From: Bacillota bacterium | GTDB lineage: Bacteria; Bacillota_A; Clostridia; Lachnospirales; Lachnospiraceae | Reading direction: 5' to 3' | DNA: 5,669 bases | NCBI GenBank assembly: GCA_023443925.1 | Contig: JAEZSL010000299.1 | Location: 1 to 5,669 of the forward strand | In this document: in pieces, positions 1 through 5,669 of the stretch | Layout of the letters: each line of letters begins with the position of its first letter | Numbering within the stretch: position 1 is the first letter of the stretch | The notes under the pieces: generated by a model | Told to the model about the DNA's origin: nothing | The model's input: only the letters and a program-made list of their open reading frames with translations | Database searches by the model: none | Translations under genes and position numbers: made by a program

Positions 1-504
1 GTTTTTAACTGTCTTACTTAATTTACTGTAGATATCCACGAAACTGATGGAGCAGACATCGGTATACCCCTTAAGCCTGCCGCATAAGTATTCAAATTTT
101 TCTAAATGGTACTCTATGGTTAAATCCTGGTTCAGTATAATGGGATCATAACGCCACATTACTTTTTCTCTGCCTATCAATTCGGAAAGCTCAATAAAGG
201 CATTAATCAGCAACTCTTTATCCCTTAAAAAGGGCTCTATATCTCTTCCATAGGGGGTCAGGGTAAACTGGAAATAATACTGGTAACCCAGGCTGTCAAC
301 AGCAGCCAGCTTATCCATCATGTTCCCCGGATCTTTTGTCCAGAACACAATACAATCCACCAAATCCGGCGATAAGGTTATTTTACTTACCTGGGCATGG
401 TTCATAGGATTTCTTGCTAAGACAAACCCCTCCTTAAGCCGGTTCAAAAACCATTCTGAGTAAAACGCAGGAATATCTGTCCTGCGTGATGCACTTATTA
501 TCAT
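1..504 (-). CDS. DUF1848 family protein, N-terminal 168 residues (partial)
   Basis: This reading frame starts at ATG 504-502 and stays open to the left edge, so the C-terminal part and stop lie outside the window. The protein begins MIISASRRTDIPAFYSEW and carries ARNPMN (30-35), VFWTKDP (53-59) and MWRYDPI (116-122), a pattern I recognise from the DUF1848 family. Family members are about 300 residues long and are described as having a C-terminal cysteine cluster resembling the iron-sulfur site of radical SAM enzymes; that part is not visible here. No signal peptide or membrane segment is seen, so it is probably cytoplasmic. A GAGGTGA ribosome binding site lies just before the ATG. The gene starts 10 nt after the stop of the alpha-galactosidase gene, so the two are probably co-transcribed. 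Biochemical function is unknown, and the link to galactoside metabolism is positional only. Confidence 0.85.
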   Translation of the reverse strand, partial: MIISASRRTDIPAFYSEWFLNRLKEGFVLARNPMNHAQVSKITLSPDLVDCIVFWTKDPGNMMDKLAAVDSLGYQYYFQFTLTPYGRDIEPFLRDKELLINAFIELSELIGREKVMWRYDPIILNQDLTIEYHLEKFEYLCGRLKGYTDVCSISFVDIYSKLSKTVKN

Positions 505-514
505 AGTCACCTCA

Positions 515-2716
515 CTAAAAGTTACTCTCTGCCTTCAATCTAAAAAGCCTGCTGGTGAAATCACCCCAGCCTAATTCCTGCGGCATATTCAAACCATAAT
601 TCATTAACTGTGCTCCGCTTATAACGGTCTCACTGCCGTTAACCGAATATAGAGCCTCTTCCTTAAGCCCTGCTAACCGGAAGCGGAACAATGCGTCGTT
701 AGGTGTTGTTAATACTTTGTAGCAGAAAACCGCCGCTTCTTTTTTATCTTCCGAAACATACATCCAGGCGGTTACATTGCCGTCAAAGGGGCTTAACAGG
801 CGGTAAAAATCACCGTATTGAACCAGTTCCCGGATTTCTTTATACACTCCCACCTGTTCTTTTACGGACTGCTTTTCTTCCTCCGTCATTTTGGTTACAT
901 CCAGTTCATAACCGAAATTACCGGCCATGGCAACATTGCCCCTGAACTCCAGGGAAGTATTCCTTCCGGTCTGATGGTTGGGTACAGCAGATACATGGGC
1001 TGTCATGGCGCTGCTTGGATAAACCATACTGGTACCGTATTGGATTTTTAAACGTTCTACTCCGTCCGTGTCATCGCTGGTCCAGTTCTGAGGCATATAA
1101 TAGAGAATACCCGGGTCAAAACGGCCTCCTCCTCCGGAACAGCTTTCAAACAGAATATTCGGAAAACTGCCGGTTATGGTATCCATGACCCGGTAAAGCC
1201 CCAGCATATAGCGGTGTGCAGTCTCCATCTGACGTCCTGCTGGTAATAAATCAGATCCGACTTCCGACATATTCCGATTCATATCCCATTTTACATATGT
1301 GATGCCGGCACTGGATAAAACACCGGAAATCATCTCAATCACCGCATCCTGGACATCTTTTCTTGAAAAGTCAAGAATCAGCTGGTTTCTTCCAAGGCTT
1401 CGGTGCCTGTCGGGAACATGAAGGCACCAGTCCGGATGGGCACGATACAGTTCACTGTCCGGAGAAATCATTTCCGGTTCAAACCATAAACCAAAGCCCA
1501 TACCGTAATCCTTCACAGCATCAACAAGGGATTTTAAGCCGCCCGGTAATTTTTCTTTATCCACAAACCAGTCTCCCAGACTGCAATTATCGGAATTCCG
1601 CTTACCAAACCAACCGTCATCCAGCACAAACATTTCTATACCAAGCTTAGAAGCTTCTTTTGCTATGGCTTTTAATTTATCTTCATTAAAATCAAAATAA
1701 GTCGCTTCCCAGTTATTAATAACAATGGGTCTTAAGGCATTACGGAATTTTCCTCTGGCCAGGCGGTTCCGGTAAATCCTGTGATAAGTTCTGGACATCT
1801 CACCCAGTCCGCTGCCGGAGTAAACCATAACCACCTCCGGTGTCTGAAATTCTTCCCCTGGCTCTAACCTCCAGTTAAAATCAAAGGGGTTGATTCCCAT
1901 AACTACTCTGGTGGTTTTATACTGATCCACTTCGGCACTGGCAATAAAATTACCGCTGTAAACAAAGCTGAAACCATATACCTCGCCGGTGGATTCCGTT
2001 GTCTCCCTGCCTAATAAGGCTATAAACGGATTCTCGGAATGGCCGCTGGCACCTCTTCTGCTTTCAATGGACTGGGTCCCGTTTACCAACGGTCTTCTGA
2101 CCACATGGCGTTCCCTTGCCCAGCTTCCGGATAAGCTCATCATATCATATTCCGCATGATCAAAATCAATACTCATACTGAGTGCTCTGAGTAATTCCAG
2201 ATCTGCTTTGCCTTTATTGCTTATCTTTGCGGACCGGATTACAGCATCATAATCAGCAAAAACCGTATAGGATAATAGGACTTCTAATCCGATAAGCTCG
2301 TCCTTAAGAGTAATTAACAGTGTATCCGCTTCTGCCTCCGATTCCGTATAAACCGCCGGAAGTCCGTTAAGCCTGGGTTTTCCCTGAATGATTTCATATG
2401 ATTTATAAGCCAGATCCGTAATCCTGGTTCCGTTCGGAAGTTTTACCTGGTAAGCAGGCATACGAAGATCCGTATTGCCGTAGGACGGATATTCAGAGGG
2501 CCGGTTATCCGGCGAAAAGTGTCCTTCCTCATCCACACAGGCATTAAAAGAGCATCTGGAAGCACTATTTTCAATAAATGTCACCTCCGGATTCGAAATC
2601 TTCCCTCCCCAATAGATATGGGATAAATATTTATCTCTATAAACTTTAATAATATAGGTGGAACTTTTAGCCTGTAAGATGAAACTGTTTTGCATTTTGT
2701 CAAAAATAATACTCAT
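515..2716 (-). CDS. agaA: Alpha-galactosidase, glycoside hydrolase family 36
   Basis: This 733-residue enzyme should hydrolyse terminal alpha-1,6-galactose from melibiose, raffinose and stachyose-type sugars with retention of configuration. No signal peptide is present, so it acts in the cytoplasm on imported oligosaccharides. It has the GH36 order: N-terminal beta-sandwich (about 1-325), central TIM barrel (about 330-650) and C-terminal beta-domain. The nucleophile is Asp478 in KWDMNR (476-481) and the acid/base is Asp548 in WTSDDTD (545-551). Other sugar-binding positions are NNWEATYF (Trp336), LDDGW (Asp366/Asp367), Trp411, Lys476 and Cys526 in ESCSGGGGRFD. From memory these fall at the same numbers as in Geobacillus stearothermophilus AgaA, so the N-terminus fits family length. 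The start is also supported by AGGAG (2727-2723), six bases upstream of the ATG. It is first in a unit with the DUF1848 gene. The family is clear; the symbol is by similarity and the exact substrate is inferred. Confidence 0.96.
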   Translation of the reverse strand: MSIIFDKMQNSFILQAKSSTYIIKVYRDKYLSHIYWGGKISNPEVTFIENSASRCSFNACVDEEGHFSPDNRPSEYPSYGNTDLRMPAYQVKLPNGTRITDLAYKSYEIIQGKPRLNGLPAVYTESEAEADTLLITLKDELIGLEVLLSYTVFADYDAVIRSAKISNKGKADLELLRALSMSIDFDHAEYDMMSLSGSWARERHVVRRPLVNGTQSIESRRGASGHSENPFIALLGRETTESTGEVYGFSFVYSGNFIASAEVDQYKTTRVVMGINPFDFNWRLEPGEEFQTPEVVMVYSGSGLGEMSRTYHRIYRNRLARGKFRNALRPIVINNWEATYFDFNEDKLKAIAKEASKLGIEMFVLDDGWFGKRNSDNCSLGDWFVDKEKLPGGLKSLVDAVKDYGMGFGLWFEPEMISPDSELYRAHPDWCLHVPDRHRSLGRNQLILDFSRKDVQDAVIEMISGVLSSAGITYVKWDMNRNMSEVGSDLLPAGRQMETAHRYMLGLYRVMDTITGSFPNILFESCSGGGGRFDPGILYYMPQNWTSDDTDGVERLKIQYGTSMVYPSSAMTAHVSAVPNHQTGRNTSLEFRGNVAMAGNFGYELDVTKMTEEEKQSVKEQVGVYKEIRELVQYGDFYRLLSPFDGNVTAWMYVSEDKKEAAVFCYKVLTTPNDALFRFRLAGLKEEALYSVNGSETVISGAQLMNYGLNMPQELGWGDFTSRLFRLKAESNF

Positions 2717-2754
2717 AAGCCGCTCCTGTCTGTTTTATAATACTTACTGATGTT

Positions 2755-2783
2755 ATTATAGACCTGCTCCTCCTATATCTCAA
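2755..2783 (-). promoter_or_regulatory. Sigma-A-type promoter for the alpha-galactosidase/DUF1848 unit
   Basis: Read on the minus strand, TTGAGA (2783-2778, 5/6 match to TTGACA) is separated by exactly 17 nt from TATAAT (2760-2755, perfect). The predicted start of transcription is near 2748, giving a leader of about 32 nt before the ATG at 2716. Upstream sequence (about 2800-2825) is almost pure A/T. The AGGAGG string inside the spacer is probably incidental. No operator symmetry overlapping the promoter was evident. Confidence 0.75.
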
Positions 2784-2856
2784 TGTATTATTATCTGTTT
2801 TTATTAATTTAATTATATAAATAACTTAGCCAATTAAAGTAACCTCAATTTCTTTC

Positions 2857-2903
2857 AAATCCGAACATAAAATCCGTTCTCCTCTTGTTAAATTGCCGGA
2901 TTT
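2857..2903. repeat. Cluster of three AAATCCG heptamers (two direct, one inverted)
   Basis: AAATCCG occurs at 2857-2863 and 2870-2876 with a 13-nt period, and its inverse CGGATTT at 2897-2903. The second and third copies form an inverted repeat with a 20-nt gap. The cluster sits directly upstream of the -35 box of the plus-strand promoter (2907) and about 75-120 nt upstream of the minus-strand promoter, a plausible place for a transcription factor. The heptamer also appears elsewhere in coding sequence (362-368, 3341-3347), so a chance cluster is possible. The regulator is unknown. Confidence 0.35.
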
Positions 2904-2906
2904 CTG

Positions 2907-2935
2907 TTGTTTTTATAATAAAAAAATGGTATTAT
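2907..2935 (+). promoter_or_regulatory. Probable promoter for the DUF1622 gene (extended -10)
   Basis: A TATTAT -10 box (2930-2935, 5/6) is preceded by TGG, which makes an extended -10 (TGn). A weak -35, TTGTTT (2907-2912, 3/6), lies 17 nt upstream. Transcription would begin near 2942, leaving a leader of about 84 nt before the GTG start. The weak -35 next to the heptamer cluster would suit an activated promoter, but this is an inference. Confidence 0.5.
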
Positions 2936-3025
2936 GTTATAAGTCCTTATTCCGGTTATGAGATTTAAACCCGGTGAATCGGAACTGCAATGACACATTG
3001 TTATGTAATCGGAGGTATATAGTAC

Positions 3026-3373
3026 GTGGAATACATGAATGAGTTTTTAACCAGCCTAGTGGAAGTTGCTATATTGCTCTTTGAGTTCATGGGAGTTCTG
3101 GTATTGATTTTAACCGGCTTGCGCGGCATTGTTGACTATTTCCGGAAGTGTCCCCTTACAAGATTAAATTTGGCAAAAGGCATGGCTATGGGCCTTGAAT
3201 TTAAGCTGGGCAGTGAAATACTTAGAACCGTAGTGGTCCGGGATTATAAAGAAATACTAACCGTAGCGGGTATTATATTACTCCGGGCTTCACTTACTTT
3301 CCTGATCCATTGGGAAATCAAAAATGAGGAAGCCCAGAATAAATCCGGTATCGAACGGATTGACAAAGAATAG
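3026..3373 (+). CDS. DUF1622 family small membrane protein
   Basis: This 115-residue protein has two hydrophobic segments, about 8-33 and 76-96, separated by a basic, amphipathic stretch. The central sequence LEFKLGSEILRTVVVRDYKEI (about 57-77) followed by a second helix with an internal Arg (LLRASLTF) is the pattern I recognise for DUF1622, an uncharacterised family of small integral membrane proteins of about this length. The tail is charged and probably cytoplasmic. GTG at 3026 is preferred over ATG at 3035 because GGAGG (3011-3015) is 10 nt from the GTG but 19 nt from the ATG. It has its own likely promoter and is followed, after 150 nt containing another promoter and a hairpin, by the deacylase-like pair. 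Its function is unknown, and nothing in the sequence links it to the neighbours. Confidence 0.88.
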   Translation: MEYMNEFLTSLVEVAILLFEFMGVLVLILTGLRGIVDYFRKCPLTRLNLAKGMAMGLEFKLGSEILRTVVVRDYKEILTVAGIILLRASLTFLIHWEIKNEEAQNKSGIERIDKE

Positions 3374-3401
3374 GTTTCGGATTCAAAATATAATTATAGT
3401 A

Positions 3402-3430
3402 TTTACACTCCATACAAAATATAGTATCAT
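3402..3430 (+). promoter_or_regulatory. Predicted promoter for the deacylase-like gene pair
   Basis: TTTACA (3402-3407, 5/6) and TATCAT (3425-3430, 5/6) are spaced by 17 nt. The predicted start is near 3437, which leaves a leader of about 88 nt. The leader would begin almost exactly at the base of the hairpin at 3440-3495, so any transcript from here carries that structure at its 5' end. Confidence 0.6.
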
Positions 3431-3439
3431 TTATGCAAC

Positions 3440-3495
3440 AAGGGTGTCTCATAATACTGTTATTCTATATGAATTCAGCATTTTGAGATGGCCTT
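3440..3495 (+). terminator. Long imperfect hairpin with T-rich trailer (terminator, attenuator or 5' leader structure)
   Basis: The arm at 3440-3459 (AAGGGTGTCTCATAATACTG) pairs with 3476-3495 (CAGCATTTTGAGATGGCCTT): 17 of 20 positions pair, two of them G-T, with mismatches at 3444/3491, 3452/3483 and 3456/3479. Above it ATTC (3462-3465) pairs with GAAT (3471-3474) around a 5-nt loop. TTTTACTTTATT overlaps and follows the right arm, so it resembles a terminator for the DUF1622 transcript. However, it lies between the predicted promoter and the start codon of the next gene, so it could equally be an attenuator or a stabilising 5' stem. A copy of a small dispersed repeat is another option. Confidence 0.6.
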
Positions 3496-3524
3496 TTACT
3501 TTATTCAGAAAGGAAGTATAAAGT

Positions 3525-4466
3525 ATGATTAAAACCGTATTTTCTATCGACCTTCCGGTATTAGAAGATATGCACATCTTAAAAAACCGTATCGAACCTC
3601 TGACTCTCACCGGCAGGGAAAAACGTGTCTGTATTGTAACCGGAATTCATGGTGATGAGTTAGAAGGTCAATATATATGTTATGAAATCATGCGCAGAAT
3701 TAATGCACATATCGAAAATCTTCACGGAATCATTGAAATATATCCTTGTCTTAATCCTCTGGGCATGGATTCCTTAACCCGGGGAATTCCGGCTTTTGAT
3801 CTGGATTTAAACCGCTGTTTTCCCGGTAATAAAGACGGGGATATGTCTGAAAATGCGGCAGCTAAAATTGTGGAGGATATTAAAGGTGCCTATCTGTGTA
3901 TTGATTTGCATTCCAGTAATATATTCCTGCGGGAAATCCCCCAGGTCAGAATGATAGAAGAAAACGCCTCCATGCTGTTACCCTATGCAAAACTATTAAA
4001 TCTGGATTTTGTATGGGTTCATCCTTCTGCTACCGTGCAAAATGCCACCCTTGCCCATGCCTTAAATACCAACGGAGTTCCTACCATAGCCGTGGAAATG
4101 GGGACCGGTATGCGTATTACCAAGCAGTTCGGTGACCAGATAACGGAAGGTATATTCTGTCTCCTTAAAGAAATCGGTATGTGGGATGGTGAGGTTATAA
4201 CCCCCAAAACCCCCATTATATCTTCTGAAGGCCAGAGAGAAGTTACCATGGTTCATGCGGATGTATCCGGTATCTTCCTTCCTGCGGTAGAACATTGGAA
4301 CGGCGTTAAAAAGGGAGATGCCATCGGTGATATCGTTAACACCCTAACCGGTGATATTGAGCAGCATATTATTGCGCCCTGCAATGGTATGGTATTCACT
4401 CTGCGGGAATATCCGGTAGTTAACAGTGGTTCTCTCATCGTACGTATTCTGGGAGGTGATTTATAA
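3525..4466 (+). CDS. Succinylglutamate desuccinylase/aspartoacylase family zinc hydrolase (intact active site)
   Basis: This 313-residue cytoplasmic protein belongs to the M14-like superfamily that removes acyl groups from N-acyl amino acids. The zinc site is complete: His42 and Glu45 in GIHGDE (41-45 plus preceding Gly) and His129 in IDLHSS. The substrate-binding Asn96-Arg97 lies in DLDLNRCFPG and the catalytic Glu191 in VEMGTG. The C-terminal part (about 240-310), with ADVSGI and APCNGMVF, is the small beta domain typical of this group. The ATG is preceded by AAAGGAAG at suitable spacing. It ends in TAATG, overlapping the next gene by one base, so the two are translationally coupled. Related enzymes act on N-acetylaspartate, N-succinylglutamate or N-acetyl-diaminobutyrate; the sequence alone does not decide between them or an unrelated acyl substrate. 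No gene for a known pathway of these compounds is visible. Confidence 0.9.
   Translation: MIKTVFSIDLPVLEDMHILKNRIEPLTLTGREKRVCIVTGIHGDELEGQYICYEIMRRINAHIENLHGIIEIYPCLNPLGMDSLTRGIPAFDLDLNRCFPGNKDGDMSENAAAKIVEDIKGAYLCIDLHSSNIFLREIPQVRMIEENASMLLPYAKLLNLDFVWVHPSATVQNATLAHALNTNGVPTIAVEMGTGMRITKQFGDQITEGIFCLLKEIGMWDGEVITPKTPIISSEGQREVTMVHADVSGIFLPAVEHWNGVKKGDAIGDIVNTLTGDIEQHIIAPCNGMVFTLREYPVVNSGSLIVRILGGDL
4451..4460 (+). promoter_or_regulatory. Strong Shine-Dalgarno inside the upstream gene
   Basis: GGGAGGTGAT is a nearly full match to the 16S rRNA 3' end. It lies within the last codons of the first deacylase-like gene, encoding its Gly-Gly-Asp ending, with 9 nt between GGAGG and the ATG at 4466. 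Together with the one-base TAATG overlap it predicts efficient, coupled synthesis of the second protein at a level similar to or higher than the first. Confidence 0.8.
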
Positions 4467-5401
4467 TGTTTAAAGATACGATATATACAATTAAATCTGC
4501 TTTCCGCGGAGAAATGGACATACCCGGATACCGATTCGGCAAAGGAGAAAAAGCAGCCTGTATCGTCGGACCTACCAGAGGCAATGAAGTCCAGCAGCTC
4601 TACATCTGCTCTCAATTAATCAAAGCCCTATCAAGACTTGAAAAAACCGGGGCCATTGTCGGCAATAATGAAATCATGGTAATTCCCTCTATTAACCATT
4701 ATTCCATCAACATCGAAAAACGTTTCTGGGCAATGGACAATACGGATATTAACCGTATGTTTCCGGGTGACCAGGAAGGAGAAACAACGAAGCGGATCGC
4801 TGCAGGAGTATTCGAAGCCGTAAAAGGGTATAATTACGGTATCCAGTTTGCCAGTTTTCATACTCCGGGGGATTTTATCCCTCATGTCCGTATGATGGAA
4901 ACCGGGTATCAAAACACGAGCCTGGCTAATTTATTTGGTCTGCCCTATGTTATGACCAGAAAGCCCCAGCCCATTGATACCGGTACTCTTAATTACAACT
5001 GGCAGATGAACGGAACCAATGCCTTTTCCGTCTATACCAGTGCTACCGACCGAATTGATGAAAAGTCTGCCAAGCAGGCAGTTTCCTCCGTACTCCGCTT
5101 CCTGACCCGCATGGGGATTTTAAAATATAACTGCCATAACGGTTTTATAGCCACTACCCTGGAAGAAGATATCCTGATGTCAGTCCGGGCCGATGTATCC
5201 GGTATATACCGGCGCTTTAAGGAACCGGGCGATGAGGTGGCTTTCGGTGACATACTTGCCGAAGTGGTAGACCCCATAGAAGGTGAGGTCATATCACAAA
5301 TTATGGCCCCCAGTGATGGAATTATCTTTTTTGCTCACGGCAAACCCCTGGTCATCGAACATTGTACGGTATATAAACTAATCCGAAGACTTCATGAATA
5401 A
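4466..5401 (+). CDS. Degenerate aspartoacylase-like paralogue, probable pseudoenzyme
   Basis: This 311-residue protein is collinear with its upstream neighbour and clearly homologous: INRMFPGDQEG (95-105) matches LNRCFPGNKDG, IPHVRMME (138-145) matches IPQVRMIE, and ADVSGI (242-247) and APSDGIIF (281-288) match the C-terminal domain. The active site differs. The HxxE motif reads TRGNE (37-41), with Arg38 where zinc-binding His stands, while Glu41 and the later His132 (FASFHT) remain. The catalytic Glu position of VEMGTG is Tyr190 in FSVYTS. Asn96-Arg97 of the substrate site is kept. The frame is intact and has a strong ribosome binding site, so this is not a decayed gene. The likeliest role is a non-catalytic or regulatory subunit of the upstream enzyme; an altered metal site with another activity is the alternative. 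No signal peptide is seen. Confidence 0.85.
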   Translation: MFKDTIYTIKSAFRGEMDIPGYRFGKGEKAACIVGPTRGNEVQQLYICSQLIKALSRLEKTGAIVGNNEIMVIPSINHYSINIEKRFWAMDNTDINRMFPGDQEGETTKRIAAGVFEAVKGYNYGIQFASFHTPGDFIPHVRMMETGYQNTSLANLFGLPYVMTRKPQPIDTGTLNYNWQMNGTNAFSVYTSATDRIDEKSAKQAVSSVLRFLTRMGILKYNCHNGFIATTLEEDILMSVRADVSGIYRRFKEPGDEVAFGDILAEVVDPIEGEVISQIMAPSDGIIFFAHGKPLVIEHCTVYKLIRRLHE

Positions 5402-5459
5402 ATTAAGAAAGCATAAGAAAAACTTAAGGTTTTTGCCCCTCCCTTCGTCTTTGTTAGTC

Positions 5460-5487
5460 TTGACTTATAGGAAAAAAGGCGTAAAAT
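5460..5487 (+). promoter_or_regulatory. Promoter for the lipoprotein gene
   Basis: TTGACT (5460-5465, 5/6) and TAAAAT (5482-5487, 5/6) are separated by 16 nt. Transcription would start near 5494, giving a leader of about 64 nt. The -35 lies within a small palindrome, AGTCTTGACT. The promoter indicates that the lipoprotein can be expressed independently of the deacylase-like pair, although no convincing terminator separates them. Confidence 0.65.
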
Positions 5488-5557
5488 AGATATTATGTGT
5501 ATGCATGGCTGACACTCATGTTTAGCACTGAGGAATTCAATTAATGGAGGAAATAAA

Positions 5558-5669
5558 GTGAAAAAAACAAAAAAAGTATTGTCCCTCCTACTGATATCTA
5601 CCCTGGCAGTTGGAATGACATTCATGACCGGATGCAGTCAAAAAGAGGATCCGGCAAAATCTGTAGTAA
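5558..5669 (+). CDS. Lipoprotein, N-terminal 37 residues (partial)
   Basis: A GTG start at 5558 is placed by GGAGG (5546-5550) seven bases upstream. The visible protein has a Lys-rich n-region (KKTKK), a hydrophobic core from about residue 7 to 22 and a lipobox MTGC with Cys26, followed by a polar SQKEDPAK linker. This is a type II (lipoprotein) signal peptide, so the mature protein is anchored to the outer face of the cytoplasmic membrane. The gene continues past the right edge. In Clostridia such starts are commonly ABC-transporter substrate-binding proteins, but no part of the ligand-binding domain is visible, so this identity is a guess. It has its own promoter, 156 nt after the deacylase-like pair. 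Confidence 0.85.
   Translation, partial: MKKTKKVLSLLLISTLAVGMTFMTGCSQKEDPAKSVV

Larger units (their letters stand above)
2717..3025. other. Divergent intergenic region
   Basis: This 309-nt, AT-rich spacer lies between the divergently transcribed alpha-galactosidase and DUF1622 genes. I see no gene in it. It contains a promoter facing each way, an A/T-only stretch around 2800-2825 upstream of the minus-strand promoter that could act as an UP-like element, and a cluster of three AAATCCG heptamers (2857-2903). I did not find a convincing catabolite-responsive element or an rho-independent terminator. Confidence 0.7.

Noticed and set aside
703..1650. Plus-strand open frames opposite the alpha-galactosidase gene
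   Set aside because: They are antisense to a well-conserved GH36 gene and their translations have no family resemblance.
2950..2980. Hairpin TTCCGG...CCGGTGAA in the DUF1622 leader as a riboswitch element
   Set aside because: It pairs only with a two-base bulge and a long loop, and matches no riboswitch pattern I recognise.
2988..3000. CAATG-ACA-CATTG inverted repeat in the DUF1622 leader
   Set aside because: Five-base arms with a 3-nt gap are expected by chance in AT-rich sequence, and nothing else supports an operator here.
4253..5292. Minus-strand open frames opposite the deacylase-like genes (76-120 codons)
   Set aside because: They lie wholly antisense to well-supported genes, have no ribosome binding sites or recognisable motifs, and are shadows of the coding strand.
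5418..5434. AAAAAC/GTTTTT inverted repeat after the second deacylase-like gene as a terminator
   Set aside because: The stem is only six pairs, almost all A-T, and the T run is part of the stem; it is not a convincing rho-independent terminator.
5544..5561. Five-codon ORF (MEEIK) whose TGA overlaps the lipoprotein GTG
   Set aside because: The start codon overlaps the lipoprotein ribosome binding site and has no ribosome binding site of its own; a coincidence is more likely than a leader peptide.
5392..5625. Minus-strand 77-codon open frame across the spacer before the lipoprotein
   Set aside because: It spans a promoter and the lipoprotein signal peptide on the other strand and shows no recognisable protein features.

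Overview
The window looks like chromosome of a low-to-moderate GC Gram-positive anaerobe, most likely a clostridial species of the Lachnospiraceae type. This is an inference from strong AGGAGG-type ribosome binding sites, sigma-A-like promoters, a GTG-started lipoprotein and the gene families present (GH36 alpha-galactosidase, DUF1848, DUF1622, paired aspartoacylase-like proteins). No mobile element, CRISPR array, tRNA or rRNA was seen.

Layout. On the minus strand, a complete cytoplasmic GH36 alpha-galactosidase gene (515-2716) is followed 10 nt later by a DUF1848 gene that runs off the left edge (1-504). They form a probable two-gene unit driven by a near-consensus promoter at 2755-2783. A 309-nt divergent intergenic region (2717-3025) separates them from the plus-strand genes and holds a cluster of three AAATCCG heptamers. 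On the plus strand come a small DUF1622 membrane protein (3026-3373), a spacer with a promoter and a long imperfect hairpin (3402-3495), and then two overlapping genes of the succinylglutamate desuccinylase/aspartoacylase superfamily (3525-4466 and 4466-5401). After a 156-nt spacer with its own promoter, a lipoprotein gene begins (5558) and is cut by the right edge.

How the genes may work together. The left unit handles intracellular alpha-galactosides (melibiose or raffinose type) that must be imported by transporters outside the window. DUF1848 has no established role in this. The right unit is the more intriguing part. The first deacylase-like protein keeps the full zinc site and catalytic Glu. 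Its translationally coupled partner keeps the fold and the Asn-Arg motif but has lost the first zinc His and the catalytic Glu. This suggests an active enzyme plus a pseudoenzyme partner, possibly a heteromer. The following lipoprotein could be the binding protein of an uptake system for their substrate, but only its signal peptide is visible.
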